A stretch of 64,000 nucleotides of DNA from Desulfovibrio sp. MES5 (GCF_002237645.1 NZ_MJUZ01000010.1:1-64000); one strand, 5' to 3'; shown: positions 43,843-52,805, counted from the stretch's first letter. The notes: generated from the letters alone by a model not told the origin. Numbers and translations: made by a program.

Positions 43843-45936
43843 TTAAAACTCTACGCTGACCTTGATGTTGGCATGCACCCCGGGTTCGTAGATGGCATTG
43901 CCCGTATCGAGCGCATATTTTTCATTAAAAATGTTAAGCACTTCTCCGATAACGGAGTACTGCTTTTCAGAGCCGAACTTTACGCCGAGCATGGCGTTGG
44001 CCGTGGTCCATGCGTCATTGGAATATATGGTGCGTGTAACTGTGCCGGTCTCCTGCTCGGTTTTGCTGGCAAAGCGGATGTAGGCGTCGCCAATGATGTC
44101 GAGGTTGTCATTGACGGGGTAGAGCGCGCGCACGCCGGTACGTCCTGTCCATTCGGGCGTGCCGGTTTTCCAGGTCTTGTACTTGTCGTTGTTGAACTCG
44201 CGCTTCATCCAGGTAACATCGATGTAGGGAGTAAACCCGAAAGGCAGGTCGTAGCCCGCGCTGAACTCCACGCCGTGGGTCTTGGCCTTGCTGACGTTCT
44301 GGTAGTGGTACAGGTTGGTTCCGGTCTGCATTGAAGAAATGTAATCGTCAGCCACGGTATAGAAGCCCGTAACGTCAAGGCTGAGGCCGTGCGCGTAGTA
44401 GCGCGCGCCCAGTTCCCAGGTGTTGGACCTTTCAGGCTTGAGGTCCTGGTTGGGATATACCGTGCCGCCGCCCATGCTGGAGAGGACGTATTTTTCCTGC
44501 AGGTTGGGCACGCGGAATCCCTGCGAAAAACCCGCGCGCAGGGTCAGATCCTGAATGCCCTGCCACATGAGTGAGACGTTGAACACCGGCTGCGACTCCC
44601 ATGTGTCACCGGGGGAACCAGCATTGATAGGGCCGATGGTGGCATTGGGGGACATGGAAGTCTTTTTGCGTTGCCAGCCCTCGGCCGTGCCCATGTGAGA
44701 ACTCACCCAGGTCTGACGCACCCCGTAGGACAGCGTGAAGTCCCAGGGTAGTTTGCTTTCCATCAGCGCGTATAGGGCGTGGGTGTCCATGTAGCCCTTG
44801 TACTTGTAGTGGCTGTTGGTCAGGGTTTTCATCATGGGGCTCATGTTCATGGTCATGTCTGTGTCGGTTTTGGCGTCCAGACCGTCCCTGTTGAACTCAT
44901 AGCCCGTGATAAGGTAGTTGTTTTCGCCAATGGCCCAGTCGGACTGGAGGCTTGCGCCCCACTGTTCGTTCTTGTTGTTGGCGTAGTTGTCCATAAGAAC
45001 GGATATGGCGCCGCTTGCCGACTCTACATGGTTGAGCATTTTTTTCCGGTTGTGCTGCCAGAAGGCATCCATGCGCAGGCGCGGCAGAAAGGAGGCTATG
45101 TCCTTGATTTCGGCGAATACGGCGGCCTTTTTGCGCTCCCAAGGAGACATATCCACGAAAAAGTTGGGCGTGCTTGTGTCGCCGGCGAGAATTTCGCTGT
45201 AAAATTGCTCGTACAGGCCGCCCACTGTGAGGTGGGGGGTGAAGTCATAGCTCAGAAATGCGGACCCGGACTGCTGCTTGAACTTGGAGTGCTGGGCCTC
45301 GCCGTCAGGGGTGGACAGGTTGTGCTGGTAGGTGTTGGCCCCTGTGACCCTGTACTTCAGGCCTTCATAGCCGCCAAAGAGCGAGAGGCTTTCGTCGAAG
45401 CCGCGCGTGGCGCCGTTGTAGCTTGTGGTGATCTGCCCCTGAATGGGTTTTGTGCCGCCCTTCTTGGTGATGATGTTGATGACGCCGCCCATTGCTTCAG
45501 AGCCGTACAGCACCGAGGCCGGGCCCTTGATGACTTCAATTCTTTCAATCATGGCAGGGTCCACAAGCAGGGCCGAGCCATCCATGGACTTGTTTTCAGC
45601 GATCTTTTGGCCGTCGATGAGGATGAGCACGCGGTTGGGACTCTCGCCGCGTATGGCGATGCGCTTCAAGCCCTGCGCCCCCGAATTGACAACCTGCACG
45701 CCGGGAATGTCCTGCAGAATTCCGCCCACTGTGGCTGCCGGGGAGAGCTTGATTTGCTCTTCAGTCACCACGCTTACGGCCATAGGCACATCCAGCAGCT
45801 CTTTTTCAACGCGTGATGCTGATACCTTGACGGTATCGGTCTGAAGAGGTTCGGCATGGGCAGGAGCGCTCCAGAACAGTACCCCTGCCAGACCCAGGGG
45901 TAGAGCATGCCTGCGCAGATTACGCAGCAAGATCAT
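43843..45936 (-). CDS. TonB-dependent outer-membrane receptor, probable haem receptor
   Basis: This 697-residue protein has a signal peptide (residues 1-28, ending near AHA), a plug domain (about 40-160, IPGVQVVNSGAQG and GPASVLYGSEAMGGVINII) and a 22-strand barrel ending in the C-terminal Phe of outer-membrane proteins. The TonB box may be DTVKVSA near residue 34. The block GFRVPNLQEKY plus YPNQDLKPE near 495 recalls the FRAP/NPNL region of haem receptors. Strong GGAGG before the ATG, which overlaps the hutW end by 17 bases. Confidence 0.87.
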   Translation of the reverse strand: MILLRNLRRHALPLGLAGVLFWSAPAHAEPLQTDTVKVSASRVEKELLDVPMAVSVVTEEQIKLSPAATVGGILQDIPGVQVVNSGAQGLKRIAIRGESPNRVLILIDGQKIAENKSMDGSALLVDPAMIERIEVIKGPASVLYGSEAMGGVINIITKKGGTKPIQGQITTSYNGATRGFDESLSLFGGYEGLKYRVTGANTYQHNLSTPDGEAQHSKFKQQSGSAFLSYDFTPHLTVGGLYEQFYSEILAGDTSTPNFFVDMSPWERKKAAVFAEIKDIASFLPRLRMDAFWQHNRKKMLNHVESASGAISVLMDNYANNKNEQWGASLQSDWAIGENNYLITGYEFNRDGLDAKTDTDMTMNMSPMMKTLTNSHYKYKGYMDTHALYALMESKLPWDFTLSYGVRQTWVSSHMGTAEGWQRKKTSMSPNATIGPINAGSPGDTWESQPVFNVSLMWQGIQDLTLRAGFSQGFRVPNLQEKYVLSSMGGGTVYPNQDLKPERSNTWELGARYYAHGLSLDVTGFYTVADDYISSMQTGTNLYHYQNVSKAKTHGVEFSAGYDLPFGFTPYIDVTWMKREFNNDKYKTWKTGTPEWTGRTGVRALYPVNDNLDIIGDAYIRFASKTEQETGTVTRTIYSNDAWTTANAMLGVKFGSEKQYSVIGEVLNIFNEKYALDTGNAIYEPGVHANIKVSVEF

Positions 45937-47341
45937 CGTTTTCCTCCAGTACGAGTTTGAGATAGTTGAGCAACAGTTGTGAAAGATTCACCTGCCAGAA
46001 CTGCCCGGCCAGAGTCAGCGTGACGCGCCCCCCATCCTGCATGACCAGACCCGCGCGCTGCCACTGGGCCAGCAGGGGAGACCAGATCGCATCAAGGGGC
46101 AGGGCAAAGCGGCCTTCAAGGGCGGACAGGTTCAGACAGCCCTGCTCCATATCCTCGGCCACGGCCCTGAACAGAAAGTAATGGTCTGGCGGCGTTTGCA
46201 GCATGCCCAGGGGTTTGCGCCCCTCGGCCACCTGCTGCAGCCATGATGCGTAGTCCGGGGTGTTGATGTAGAAGTTGCCGGCAAAGTTGCCGCCGCCGCC
46301 AGGGCCGAAGGCCAGACAGTTGGCGGAGCCTTTGACATAGAGGTTATACAGGTTGCGTTCTCTGGAGGTGCGCGCCCAATGGCTGATGGAAAGGCGGCGG
46401 TAACGGGCCGCTGTCATGGCTTCCACCGAGGCGGCAAACATGGCTGACTGTTCCGGGATGGCCGCAGCGGGAGGAATGCTGCCATCCTTGATGGCCTTGC
46501 CCAGGGGGGTCTGGCCGTACACGTTGAGCTGGTAGCAGTCGGCCCCGTCAAGATTGAGCGACTGGGCCATGGCTATGTCTTCAAGCCAGTGCTGCATGGT
46601 CTGTCTGGGAAAACCGTAGATAAGGTCCACAATAACGGCGGACTGGTCGTAGCTCATGAGCTGCTCAAGCCCACGGGCCATGTCTTCTCCTGCGCCAATG
46701 CGCCCCATGGAGCGCCGGATGCTGGTGTTGAAGCTCTGCACGCCAAGGGAAAAGCGGTTGGCTCCGCCCGCAAAGCAGGCTTCCATCTTGCGGGCGTCAA
46801 AGTTGGTCAACCGGCCCTCAACGGTCACTTCGCAGTCATTGGCCAGGGGCAGGGTCTCACGCGCGGCCTTGAGTATCCGCTCCAGATCCTCGGCCTCGAG
46901 GGCCGTGGGCGTGCCGCCGCCAAGGTAGAGGGCGTGCACCGGCGTGCTTTGCACAGCAGGGCTGTCGCGCCACAAGGCCAGCTCGGCAAGCAGGGCGTCG
47001 GCATAGTAGCGGCTTTCGTCGGTACGGTAGGGTTTGTTGTAAAAGCCGCAGTACAGGCAGTGAGTCTGGCAAAAGGGCACATGAATGTAGGCAACGGTTT
47101 TTCCGCGCAGGGGTTTTTGCAGCAGGCCGTCAAGCGCTGACTGCATTTCTTCGGCGGATGTGGTGTTGCCGCCCAGGCCAGGATGAATGGCGATTTTACC
47201 CTCAAAGGCGTGAGAGAGCGAAGATACCCCTTCTTTGGCCAAGTATTTTTCAGGGTCTGGCCGTTTGAGCGAATTCAGAGCAGATGACTTGCTAATGTCG
47301 GTCTGGGTTGCCTTAGATGAACCGTGCGTATCGAATTGCAT
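45920..47341 (-). CDS. hutW: Anaerobic haem-opening radical SAM methyltransferase (ChuW/HutW type)
   Basis: This 473-residue HemN-like radical SAM protein has the [4Fe-4S] motif C91xxxC95xxC98 in PFCQTHCLYCGF. GGGTPTALE near 138 is the HemN-type SAM-binding block. The ~60 residues before the cluster motif and the C-terminal HemN domain match ChuW/HutW, which cleave haem without oxygen, releasing iron and a linear tetrapyrrole. The setting with HutX, flavodoxin and receptor supports this over coproporphyrinogen oxidation. The start at 47341 has AGGA upstream. Confidence 0.88.
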   Translation of the reverse strand: MQFDTHGSSKATQTDISKSSALNSLKRPDPEKYLAKEGVSSLSHAFEGKIAIHPGLGGNTTSAEEMQSALDGLLQKPLRGKTVAYIHVPFCQTHCLYCGFYNKPYRTDESRYYADALLAELALWRDSPAVQSTPVHALYLGGGTPTALEAEDLERILKAARETLPLANDCEVTVEGRLTNFDARKMEACFAGGANRFSLGVQSFNTSIRRSMGRIGAGEDMARGLEQLMSYDQSAVIVDLIYGFPRQTMQHWLEDIAMAQSLNLDGADCYQLNVYGQTPLGKAIKDGSIPPAAAIPEQSAMFAASVEAMTAARYRRLSISHWARTSRERNLYNLYVKGSANCLAFGPGGGGNFAGNFYINTPDYASWLQQVAEGRKPLGMLQTPPDHYFLFRAVAEDMEQGCLNLSALEGRFALPLDAIWSPLLAQWQRAGLVMQDGGRVTLTLAGQFWQVNLSQLLLNYLKLVLEENDDLAA

Positions 47342-47375
47342 GATTTTTCCTTTGCGGGTTGGGCTGCCCGCTAAG

Positions 47376-47429
47376 TTAGTCTTGTCTAATTTGTTTAGGT
47401 GAGTCTACAAAAATGAAATCGAATGTCAA
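47376..47429. promoter_or_regulatory. hutW promoter zone with two DtxR-like words and a Fur-like box
   Basis: TTAGTCTTGTCTAA (47376-47389, 10 of 14 to the DtxR core) and TTAGGTGAGTCTAC (47395-47408, 11 of 14) are spaced 19 bases apart. Next to them lies TGAAATCGAATGTCA (47414-47428), a near copy of the Fur-like box at 43809. On the minus strand a TTGACA -35 ends at 47429 and TAGACT could serve as -10 after 16 bases. Confidence 0.5.
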
Positions 47430-47615
47430 TTGCTTTTTGAGTAAAAAGTGATCAAATATTTTTTATGTGTGTATTCAGATAGATGGAGATAATGGCATGC
47501 AAGGGAAATGTATTTGCTGTGTCAGGTATTTTTGCCGGGCGAGATATTGCCCAAACCATGGCGCGCCTAACGGGACGCGGCCAAAACCGAATCCTTCGCG
47601 CATTGGGCGTATGGC

Positions 47616-47661
47616 TGCAATGCAAAAGGCCTCCTGTTGCCAGGAGGCCTTTTGCATTGCA
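47616..47661. terminator. Perfect 20-bp palindrome between hutW and the SLC13 gene
   Basis: TGCAATGCAAAAGGCCTCCT pairs perfectly with its complement around a six-base loop (GTTGCC). The stem contains AAAA and TTTT, so it could work as a terminator both ways. No gene is evident in 47430-47815, so what it terminates is unclear; a small RNA is possible. Confidence 0.6.
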
Positions 47662-47814
47662 TGCAGGGTACAGCGTTACCGTAAACAGCACCCGGAGGCC
47701 GAAGCAGATTAATCCAAGTTCACGCTGAAATGGCGTGCTGCCGGGAAGCCTCTATCACAAAAATATTCGCCTCAGATAAGAACGCACGTAATGGTATTCA
47801 ACTCGGCAATAAGG

Positions 47815-47880
47815 GTTTTAGGGGGAGGGGGTATGGGGGAAGGACCCTTTTGCAAAAGGGTCCTTCCCCCCCAAAGCAGT
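47815..47880. repeat. Dispersed palindromic repeat, copy E
   Basis: GGAAGGACCCTTTTGCAAAAGGGTCCTTCC is flanked by TTTTAGGGGGAGGGGGTATG and CCCAAAGCAG. It lies about 50 bases past the SLC13 gene stop. Confidence 0.8.
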
Positions 47881-47931
47881 CCAGATCGTCATCGCCTTAA
47901 AAGGCTGTGGCACTTCGGGGCAGGCCGCAAA

Positions 47932-49761
47932 TCACCGCAAATAGATGAACCAGCACAGCGCCAGCGTTGCCAGCAGGGAGAGGCCAAGCAGGGGGGCGCC
48001 GACCTTGGCGTAGTCCTTGGCGACGTACCCGCCGGGGTCGCGCACCAGCAGGTGCACGGCGGACCCCAGCGGGGACACAAAGACGGCGGAACTGGCAATG
48101 GCCACGGTCATGGCGCATGCCTGCGGGCTGATGCCAAGCTTCAGGCCGATATCAACCGCCATGGGGGCGATAAGCACGGCAACCGCCGTGCCGGAAAGAA
48201 AGAAACCCAGTATGGCCGTGATAAGAAACAGGCTTGCCAGAATGATGAAAGGCCCGCTGCCTGAAAGAATGCCGATAAACCCGTCAGAAGCCAGCGACAG
48301 CAGCCCTGTTTTCTGCAAGGCCAGAACAAGGGGCAGAATGCCCGCGAGCATCACAATGGTCTGCCAGTCCACCACCTCGTAGATGGAGTTCATAGGCGCG
48401 CAGTGCGCGAGCACCAGAGCGGCCGTGGCGGCAAGGATGGCGGTTACCGGCGGCAGCAGGCCAGAGGCCATGACCGCAACCATAACGCCCAGAATGGCAA
48501 GGGTGACTTTTTCCTTTTGCGGCGCGGGAACAACCTCTTTGTAGTCCTGCGGCAGGGTGAGCAGCAGGTACTGGCTCTTGTTGCGCTCCATATGCAGAAT
48601 GTCCGCCCATGCGCCGCAGACCAGCAAAACGTCGCCAAACTTCAGGGGGATGTCCGCCAGTTCTTCCGTCTGGGTTTTTCCCTTGCGGCGGATGCCCAGC
48701 ACCATGCTTTGAAACGTTGTCTGAAAAAGGGTTTCTTTCAGCGACTTGCCGATAAGTGAAGATTCGGGGTTGAGCATCACTTCCGCAAGGCCCACCACCT
48801 GAAAAAAGCTTTTTCGCCTGGAGGCGGAAGCGGAAATCCGTTCCAGCGAAAACTCCTCGATAAAGGCCTGCAACTGCGCGTCGGTACCGATGAGCATGAG
48901 CAGGTCGCCAGCCTGCAACACCATTTCGGGTTTTGCGGCAGCGATGATCCGTTTGCGTCCGTGCCCGGCGCTTTCCACCGCCAGCAGGGTCACGCCGAAG
49001 CGCGCGCTGAGCTGCATGCGCGCGACGCTGCGGTCCACAAGGCCGGAACCTTCGGGAATGAGCAGAAGAGACAGGCTCTTGTTGATTTCGTGGTAGCGCA
49101 GCAAGTCGTCAATGGAAAGGCCTTTTTTCAGCTCCGCTGACGCGCCTTTGGGGGCCAGCATGTTCTGGCCGAACAGCATCATGAAGCCGATGGTCAGTGC
49201 CAGAATCACTATGCCAAAAGGCGTAAAACTGAAAAAACCCAGCGTCTCCGCGCCGCGTTCCCGCAGGATGCCGTTGACGATGATGTTGGGGGTTGTGGCC
49301 ACAAGAGTCATCATGCCGCTGATAAGTGAGGCGAAAGCCAGGGGCATGAGCAGGCGTTTGGGGTTGATGCGGGTTTTTTCCGCCACGGCAAGGGTAATGG
49401 GAATAAAGATGGCAGCCGTGGCCGTGGAGCTCATGAATGCGCCCACTGAGGCCGACGCGCCCATAATCATGGCCAGCAGGCGTTTTTCGTTTCTGCCGCC
49501 GCGCCGGATGATAAAATCGCCCACGCGCTGCGCCACGCCCGTATGCAGTATGGCTTTGCCAACGATAAACATGCAGCTGATGATAAGAACCGTGGGGCTG
49601 GAAAAACCTGAAAGCGATTCCTGCACCGTGAGCACGCCGCTGAATGTCAGCGCAAGAACTATAAGTATGCCGATCACATCGTTGCGCACAACTTCAGTGA
49701 CAAGCAGGATGACGGCCCCCGTAAGGATCACGAGGGTGGCGGTCATGTCAAAGGTAAGCAT
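47932..49761 (-). CDS. SLC13-family anion transporter with RCK C-type domains
   Basis: This 609-residue inner-membrane protein has about twelve helices split by a central soluble region (about residues 205-390) with two TrkA-C/RCK_C-like domains. Helix motifs FMSSTATAAIFIPI and NIIVNGI near 105-155 and FLSGTAVAVLIAP near 530 are those of the divalent-anion:Na+ symporter family. Substrates could be sulfate, di- or tricarboxylates. Sulfate uptake is attractive in a sulfate reducer but unproven. The ATG at 49761 follows GGAG; the frame upstream is a low-complexity repeat. Confidence 0.87.
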   Translation of the reverse strand: MLTFDMTATLVILTGAVILLVTEVVRNDVIGILIVLALTFSGVLTVQESLSGFSSPTVLIISCMFIVGKAILHTGVAQRVGDFIIRRGGRNEKRLLAMIMGASASVGAFMSSTATAAIFIPITLAVAEKTRINPKRLLMPLAFASLISGMMTLVATTPNIIVNGILRERGAETLGFFSFTPFGIVILALTIGFMMLFGQNMLAPKGASAELKKGLSIDDLLRYHEINKSLSLLLIPEGSGLVDRSVARMQLSARFGVTLLAVESAGHGRKRIIAAAKPEMVLQAGDLLMLIGTDAQLQAFIEEFSLERISASASRRKSFFQVVGLAEVMLNPESSLIGKSLKETLFQTTFQSMVLGIRRKGKTQTEELADIPLKFGDVLLVCGAWADILHMERNKSQYLLLTLPQDYKEVVPAPQKEKVTLAILGVMVAVMASGLLPPVTAILAATAALVLAHCAPMNSIYEVVDWQTIVMLAGILPLVLALQKTGLLSLASDGFIGILSGSGPFIILASLFLITAILGFFLSGTAVAVLIAPMAVDIGLKLGISPQACAMTVAIASSAVFVSPLGSAVHLLVRDPGGYVAKDYAKVGAPLLGLSLLATLALCWFIYLR

Positions 49762-49844
49762 GAAAAATCTCCGGAGCCGATAAAAGTATGCAGGGACTGT
49801 CTGGATGTGCCAGTGCCCCTGAAGAGGTTGCTGTATGCCGTTGT

Positions 49845-49980
49845 GGCGGGATAGGGGCCTGTACGGGCGGCATGACGCCTGATGCCAGTCGCCGGATGCC
49901 GCCCCCGAATGCCGTGTTGTCGGACGCCATGATTCGGATGCCGTGACGTCTGACGCCGTGTCGTCGGATCCGGCTTTGTA
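49845..49980. repeat. Short irregular GGATGCCG-type repeats
   Basis: Words such as CGGATGCCG, GACGCCATGATTCGG and CTGACGCCG recur six or more times without a strict period. It lies upstream of the SLC13 gene, and no gene is seen in 49762-50192. Confidence 0.45.
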
Positions 49981-50192
49981 AGCTTCCACCAAAAGGCCGC
50001 CAAACACAAGCCGAGGGGGTGGTTTGGCGCAACAGTCAGAAGGTTTTGCTGTTATTCTGGCATTTGGCGCGGTCAGGCGAGCTTTTTCAAGCGTTGAAGC
50101 AGAGACGCTTTGCGGCGGCTTGATACCGGAGGCGCTGCCTCTGGAACTCCGCTTCAGATGAGGAAACCCGCTGTACTATTATACAGACGTAA

Positions 50193-50268
50193 AACAAGAG
50201 TTTTAGGGGGTGGGGGCGTGGGGGAGGAGACCCTTTTACAAAAGGGTCCCTCTCCCACAAAGCATTCC
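50193..50268. repeat. Dispersed palindromic repeat, copy F
   Basis: GAGACCCTTTTACAAAAGGGTCCC is flanked by TTTTAGGGGGTGGGGGCGTG and TCTCCCACAAAGCATT. It begins about 40 bases past the phosphate butyryltransferase stop and may serve as its terminator. Confidence 0.8.
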
Positions 50269-50309
50269 CCAAAAAGCAATGCAAAATGACATCGCTCTGG
50301 CCCGACACC

Positions 50310-51239
50310 TTATTCCAGATTTTTGATTTTTCTGGCGCTGAACGCGGCGGAGATGACGAGGGAAAGATATTTTTCTTCCATTGATGAAGAGCGTGACGTG
50401 AGCACGATGGGCACGGCAGCGCCCACAACCACGCCAGCCATTCTGCCCCCGGCCATTTCAAGCAGTATTTTTGCTATGCAGTTGCCGCAGCACAGGTCCG
50501 GCACAAGCAGAATATCCGCTTCGCCCGCCACTTCGCTGACGAAATCCTTTTGCAGGGCTTTTTCTTTGGAAAGGGCGATGTCAACAGAAATGGGGCCTTC
50601 CACCACGCAATCCCTGATCTCTCCTCTGCGGTTCATTTCTTTGAGGGCCGCCGCTTCCACGGTTTCCCTCATCTTGGGATTGACCTTTTCAATGCCCGCG
50701 AGAACGGCCACCTTGGGCTTGCTGTAGCCCATGGTCAGCAGCATGTTGACCGCATGGTCCATGATGGTTTTTTTCTGCTCCAGGGTGGGGTAGACAACCA
50801 TGCCGCCGTCCGTGATGGCGATCATTTTGTGGTAGCCGGGCGCCTCGATGTAGCTGATGTGGCTGATCAGCCTGCCGCGCGTGAGGCCGTGATCCTTGTT
50901 GACGACAGCCTTGAGCAGGACGCTGCTTTCAATATGCCCCTTCATGAGATAGTCGGCCTTGCCTTCACGTATGAGCGAAACCGCGAGCGCTGCTGCCTTG
51001 TCGTTGTCAGGTTCGTGATGCACGGGAACCCGGGCCAGATCCATGCCAGCGGCTTCTGCCAGTGGTACGATTTTCGTTCTGTCGCCCACAAGAATGGGGG
51101 CCACTGTCGCGTGAGCGGCTGCTTTCTGGGCGGCTTCAAGAGCGCGGGCATCGTCCGCGCAGACAATCACCAGCCGTTCCGGGTGCGGAAACTCGGAAAC
51201 GTTTGCTATGACTTCTTCCCAGTTTTTATAATAATCCAT
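50310..51239 (-). CDS. ptb: Phosphate butyryltransferase
   Basis: This 309-residue enzyme of the phosphate acetyl/butyryltransferase family exchanges CoA for phosphate on butyryl-type acyl groups. Conserved blocks are MKGHIESSVLLKAV near residue 98, THE ITDGGMVVYPTLEQK block near 140, VEGPISVDIALSKEKA near 216 and PDLCCGNCIAKIL near 247. Its pairing with butyrate kinase allows ATP formation from a branched or butyryl-CoA, or the reverse activation of a short acid. The kinase gene lies just upstream on the same strand. Confidence 0.9.
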   Translation of the reverse strand: MDYYKNWEEVIANVSEFPHPERLVIVCADDARALEAAQKAAAHATVAPILVGDRTKIVPLAEAAGMDLARVPVHHEPDNDKAAALAVSLIREGKADYLMKGHIESSVLLKAVVNKDHGLTRGRLISHISYIEAPGYHKMIAITDGGMVVYPTLEQKKTIMDHAVNMLLTMGYSKPKVAVLAGIEKVNPKMRETVEAAALKEMNRRGEIRDCVVEGPISVDIALSKEKALQKDFVSEVAGEADILLVPDLCCGNCIAKILLEMAGGRMAGVVVGAAVPIVLTSRSSSMEEKYLSLVISAAFSARKIKNLE

Positions 51240-51322
51240 CCTACGTACTCCTGCGATGGCTTGTACTGACGTGAAAATGGAGCGTCAGCGTCCCTGCATT
51301 GCGCCGCAAACACCGGGGCATA

Positions 51323-52405
51323 TCAGGGCGCGGCTTCTGCCTCTTCAGGAAACAGCTTTGCCTCTTCCGTCTTGCGTAGAACGCGCAGCGCGCCTGCGGC
51401 CAGGGCTTCCATTTCATTTTCGCCCGGCATGCAAACCACGGGGGCAATATGTCTGACGCGCCTTGTCACCTGTTTTACAATTATTTCAGAGTGGGCCAGG
51501 CCGCCCGTCAGGATGATGGCTTCGGCAGCGCCGCACACGACTGTGGAAAGGCCAGCCAGCGCCTTGGCGATGTTGAGGATCATCGCGTCATAGACCAGAG
51601 CCGCCTGGACGTCGCCCTGAGCGATGCGTTGTTCGATTTCTCTGGCGTTGGTGGTGCCGCAATGGGCGAACAGGCCCGATTGCCCCCGGAACTGGCGCAT
51701 GAAAGCCCTGGCGTCATGCCCGGATTCAAGAACATACTCCATAAGCGCAAAGGCAGGCACGCCGCCGATGCGCTCCGGCGAAAACGGCCCTTCGTCATCG
51801 GAAACAATATCGACGATTCTGCCGTGGTCATGCAGGGTGAAGGAAAAACCGCCGCCCAGATGCCCCACGATCAGGGTCAGGTCGGCATAGTTTTTACCGC
51901 GTTCTTCCGCGTATTTGATGGCGCAGGCGCGCATGTTGAGGTTGTGCGCCATGCAGCGGCGCTGTATGTCCGGAAGCCCGGTGATGCGCGCCACGGGGAC
52001 CATTTCGTCCACGGTCACCGGGTCATAAATGTACGCCTTGATGCCCACCTTGTCCGCTATGCCCTTGGCAAGAAAGGCCCCAAGGTTTGAGGCGTGCTCC
52101 CCTCTGGGCGCGCGGCGCAGATAGTCCAGCATGCTATCGTCAACGAGGTAGGCCCCGGCTTCAAGAGGCGGCAAAAGCCCGCCCCGGCCGACCACAACAT
52201 CCAGACTGGTCAGGGGCGTATGGTGTTTTTCAAGCGCGGCCAGTATGGGCTCGAGCCGGAACAAATACTGGTCGGTGATGGCGTGGTATCGAGCCTGATC
52301 TTCACGGGCATGCGCTATGTTCTCCATAAATACTGGAGACGCGTCATCATACAGCGCGATCTTGGTGCTTGTTGATCCGGGGTTGATGGCGAGAATCAGC
52401 GACAT
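51323..52405 (-). CDS. buk: Butyrate kinase
   Basis: This 360-residue ASKHA-fold kinase interconverts butyryl phosphate and ATP with butyrate and ADP. The opening LAINPGSTSTKIALYDD (residues 4-20) is the acetate/butyrate kinase signature. Later blocks are GRGGLLPPLEAGAYLV near 74, VGHLGGGFSF near 189 and ILTGGLAHSE near 305. The start at 52405 follows a GGGGG ribosome site and matches the family N terminus, while an ATG at 52453 would add 16 residues. It is followed 83 bases later by ptb, so the two form an operon. Confidence 0.92.
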   Translation of the reverse strand: MSLILAINPGSTSTKIALYDDASPVFMENIAHAREDQARYHAITDQYLFRLEPILAALEKHHTPLTSLDVVVGRGGLLPPLEAGAYLVDDSMLDYLRRAPRGEHASNLGAFLAKGIADKVGIKAYIYDPVTVDEMVPVARITGLPDIQRRCMAHNLNMRACAIKYAEERGKNYADLTLIVGHLGGGFSFTLHDHGRIVDIVSDDEGPFSPERIGGVPAFALMEYVLESGHDARAFMRQFRGQSGLFAHCGTTNAREIEQRIAQGDVQAALVYDAMILNIAKALAGLSTVVCGAAEAIILTGGLAHSEIIVKQVTRRVRHIAPVVCMPGENEMEALAAGALRVLRKTEEAKLFPEEAEAAP

Positions 52406-52805
52406 AAAAACCCCCGAGGTCTTATAGGGCATTTTCGCATTGCGAATATTCATTCTCGCGGCAGCCGTTGCCCGCTCCTGGCGGGCTTACGGATAGCGAC
52501 AGCGGTTCTTCCAATTAGGGGTCGTGTAACCAACTACTGTCTTCAGGCGTATTCTCGCGGCAGCCGTTGCCCGCAGGGCTTGCCTGAACCGTTGGCGGGA
52601 ACCGCCTTACGGGGCAGGACAGCATCGTTACGGATGGCGACAGCGATTGTATGGAACAAGCTGTGTCGTTACGCATGCTGTCTTCAAGCGTAGTTTCCTG
52701 CGTCACAACGCCTGAAGCAATATTTCCAAGACGCCCGCTTTGGCGCGTAACCGCGCAGATAAACAGCGGTGCTGTCTTCGCGGTGGGCGTCTGTTCCCGC
52801 ATCCG

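Noticed and set aside
45920..47341. hutW as coproporphyrinogen dehydrogenase HemN or HemW
   Set aside because: Long N terminus before the cluster motif and the haem-uptake neighbours fit ChuW/HutW better; catalytic proof is still lacking.
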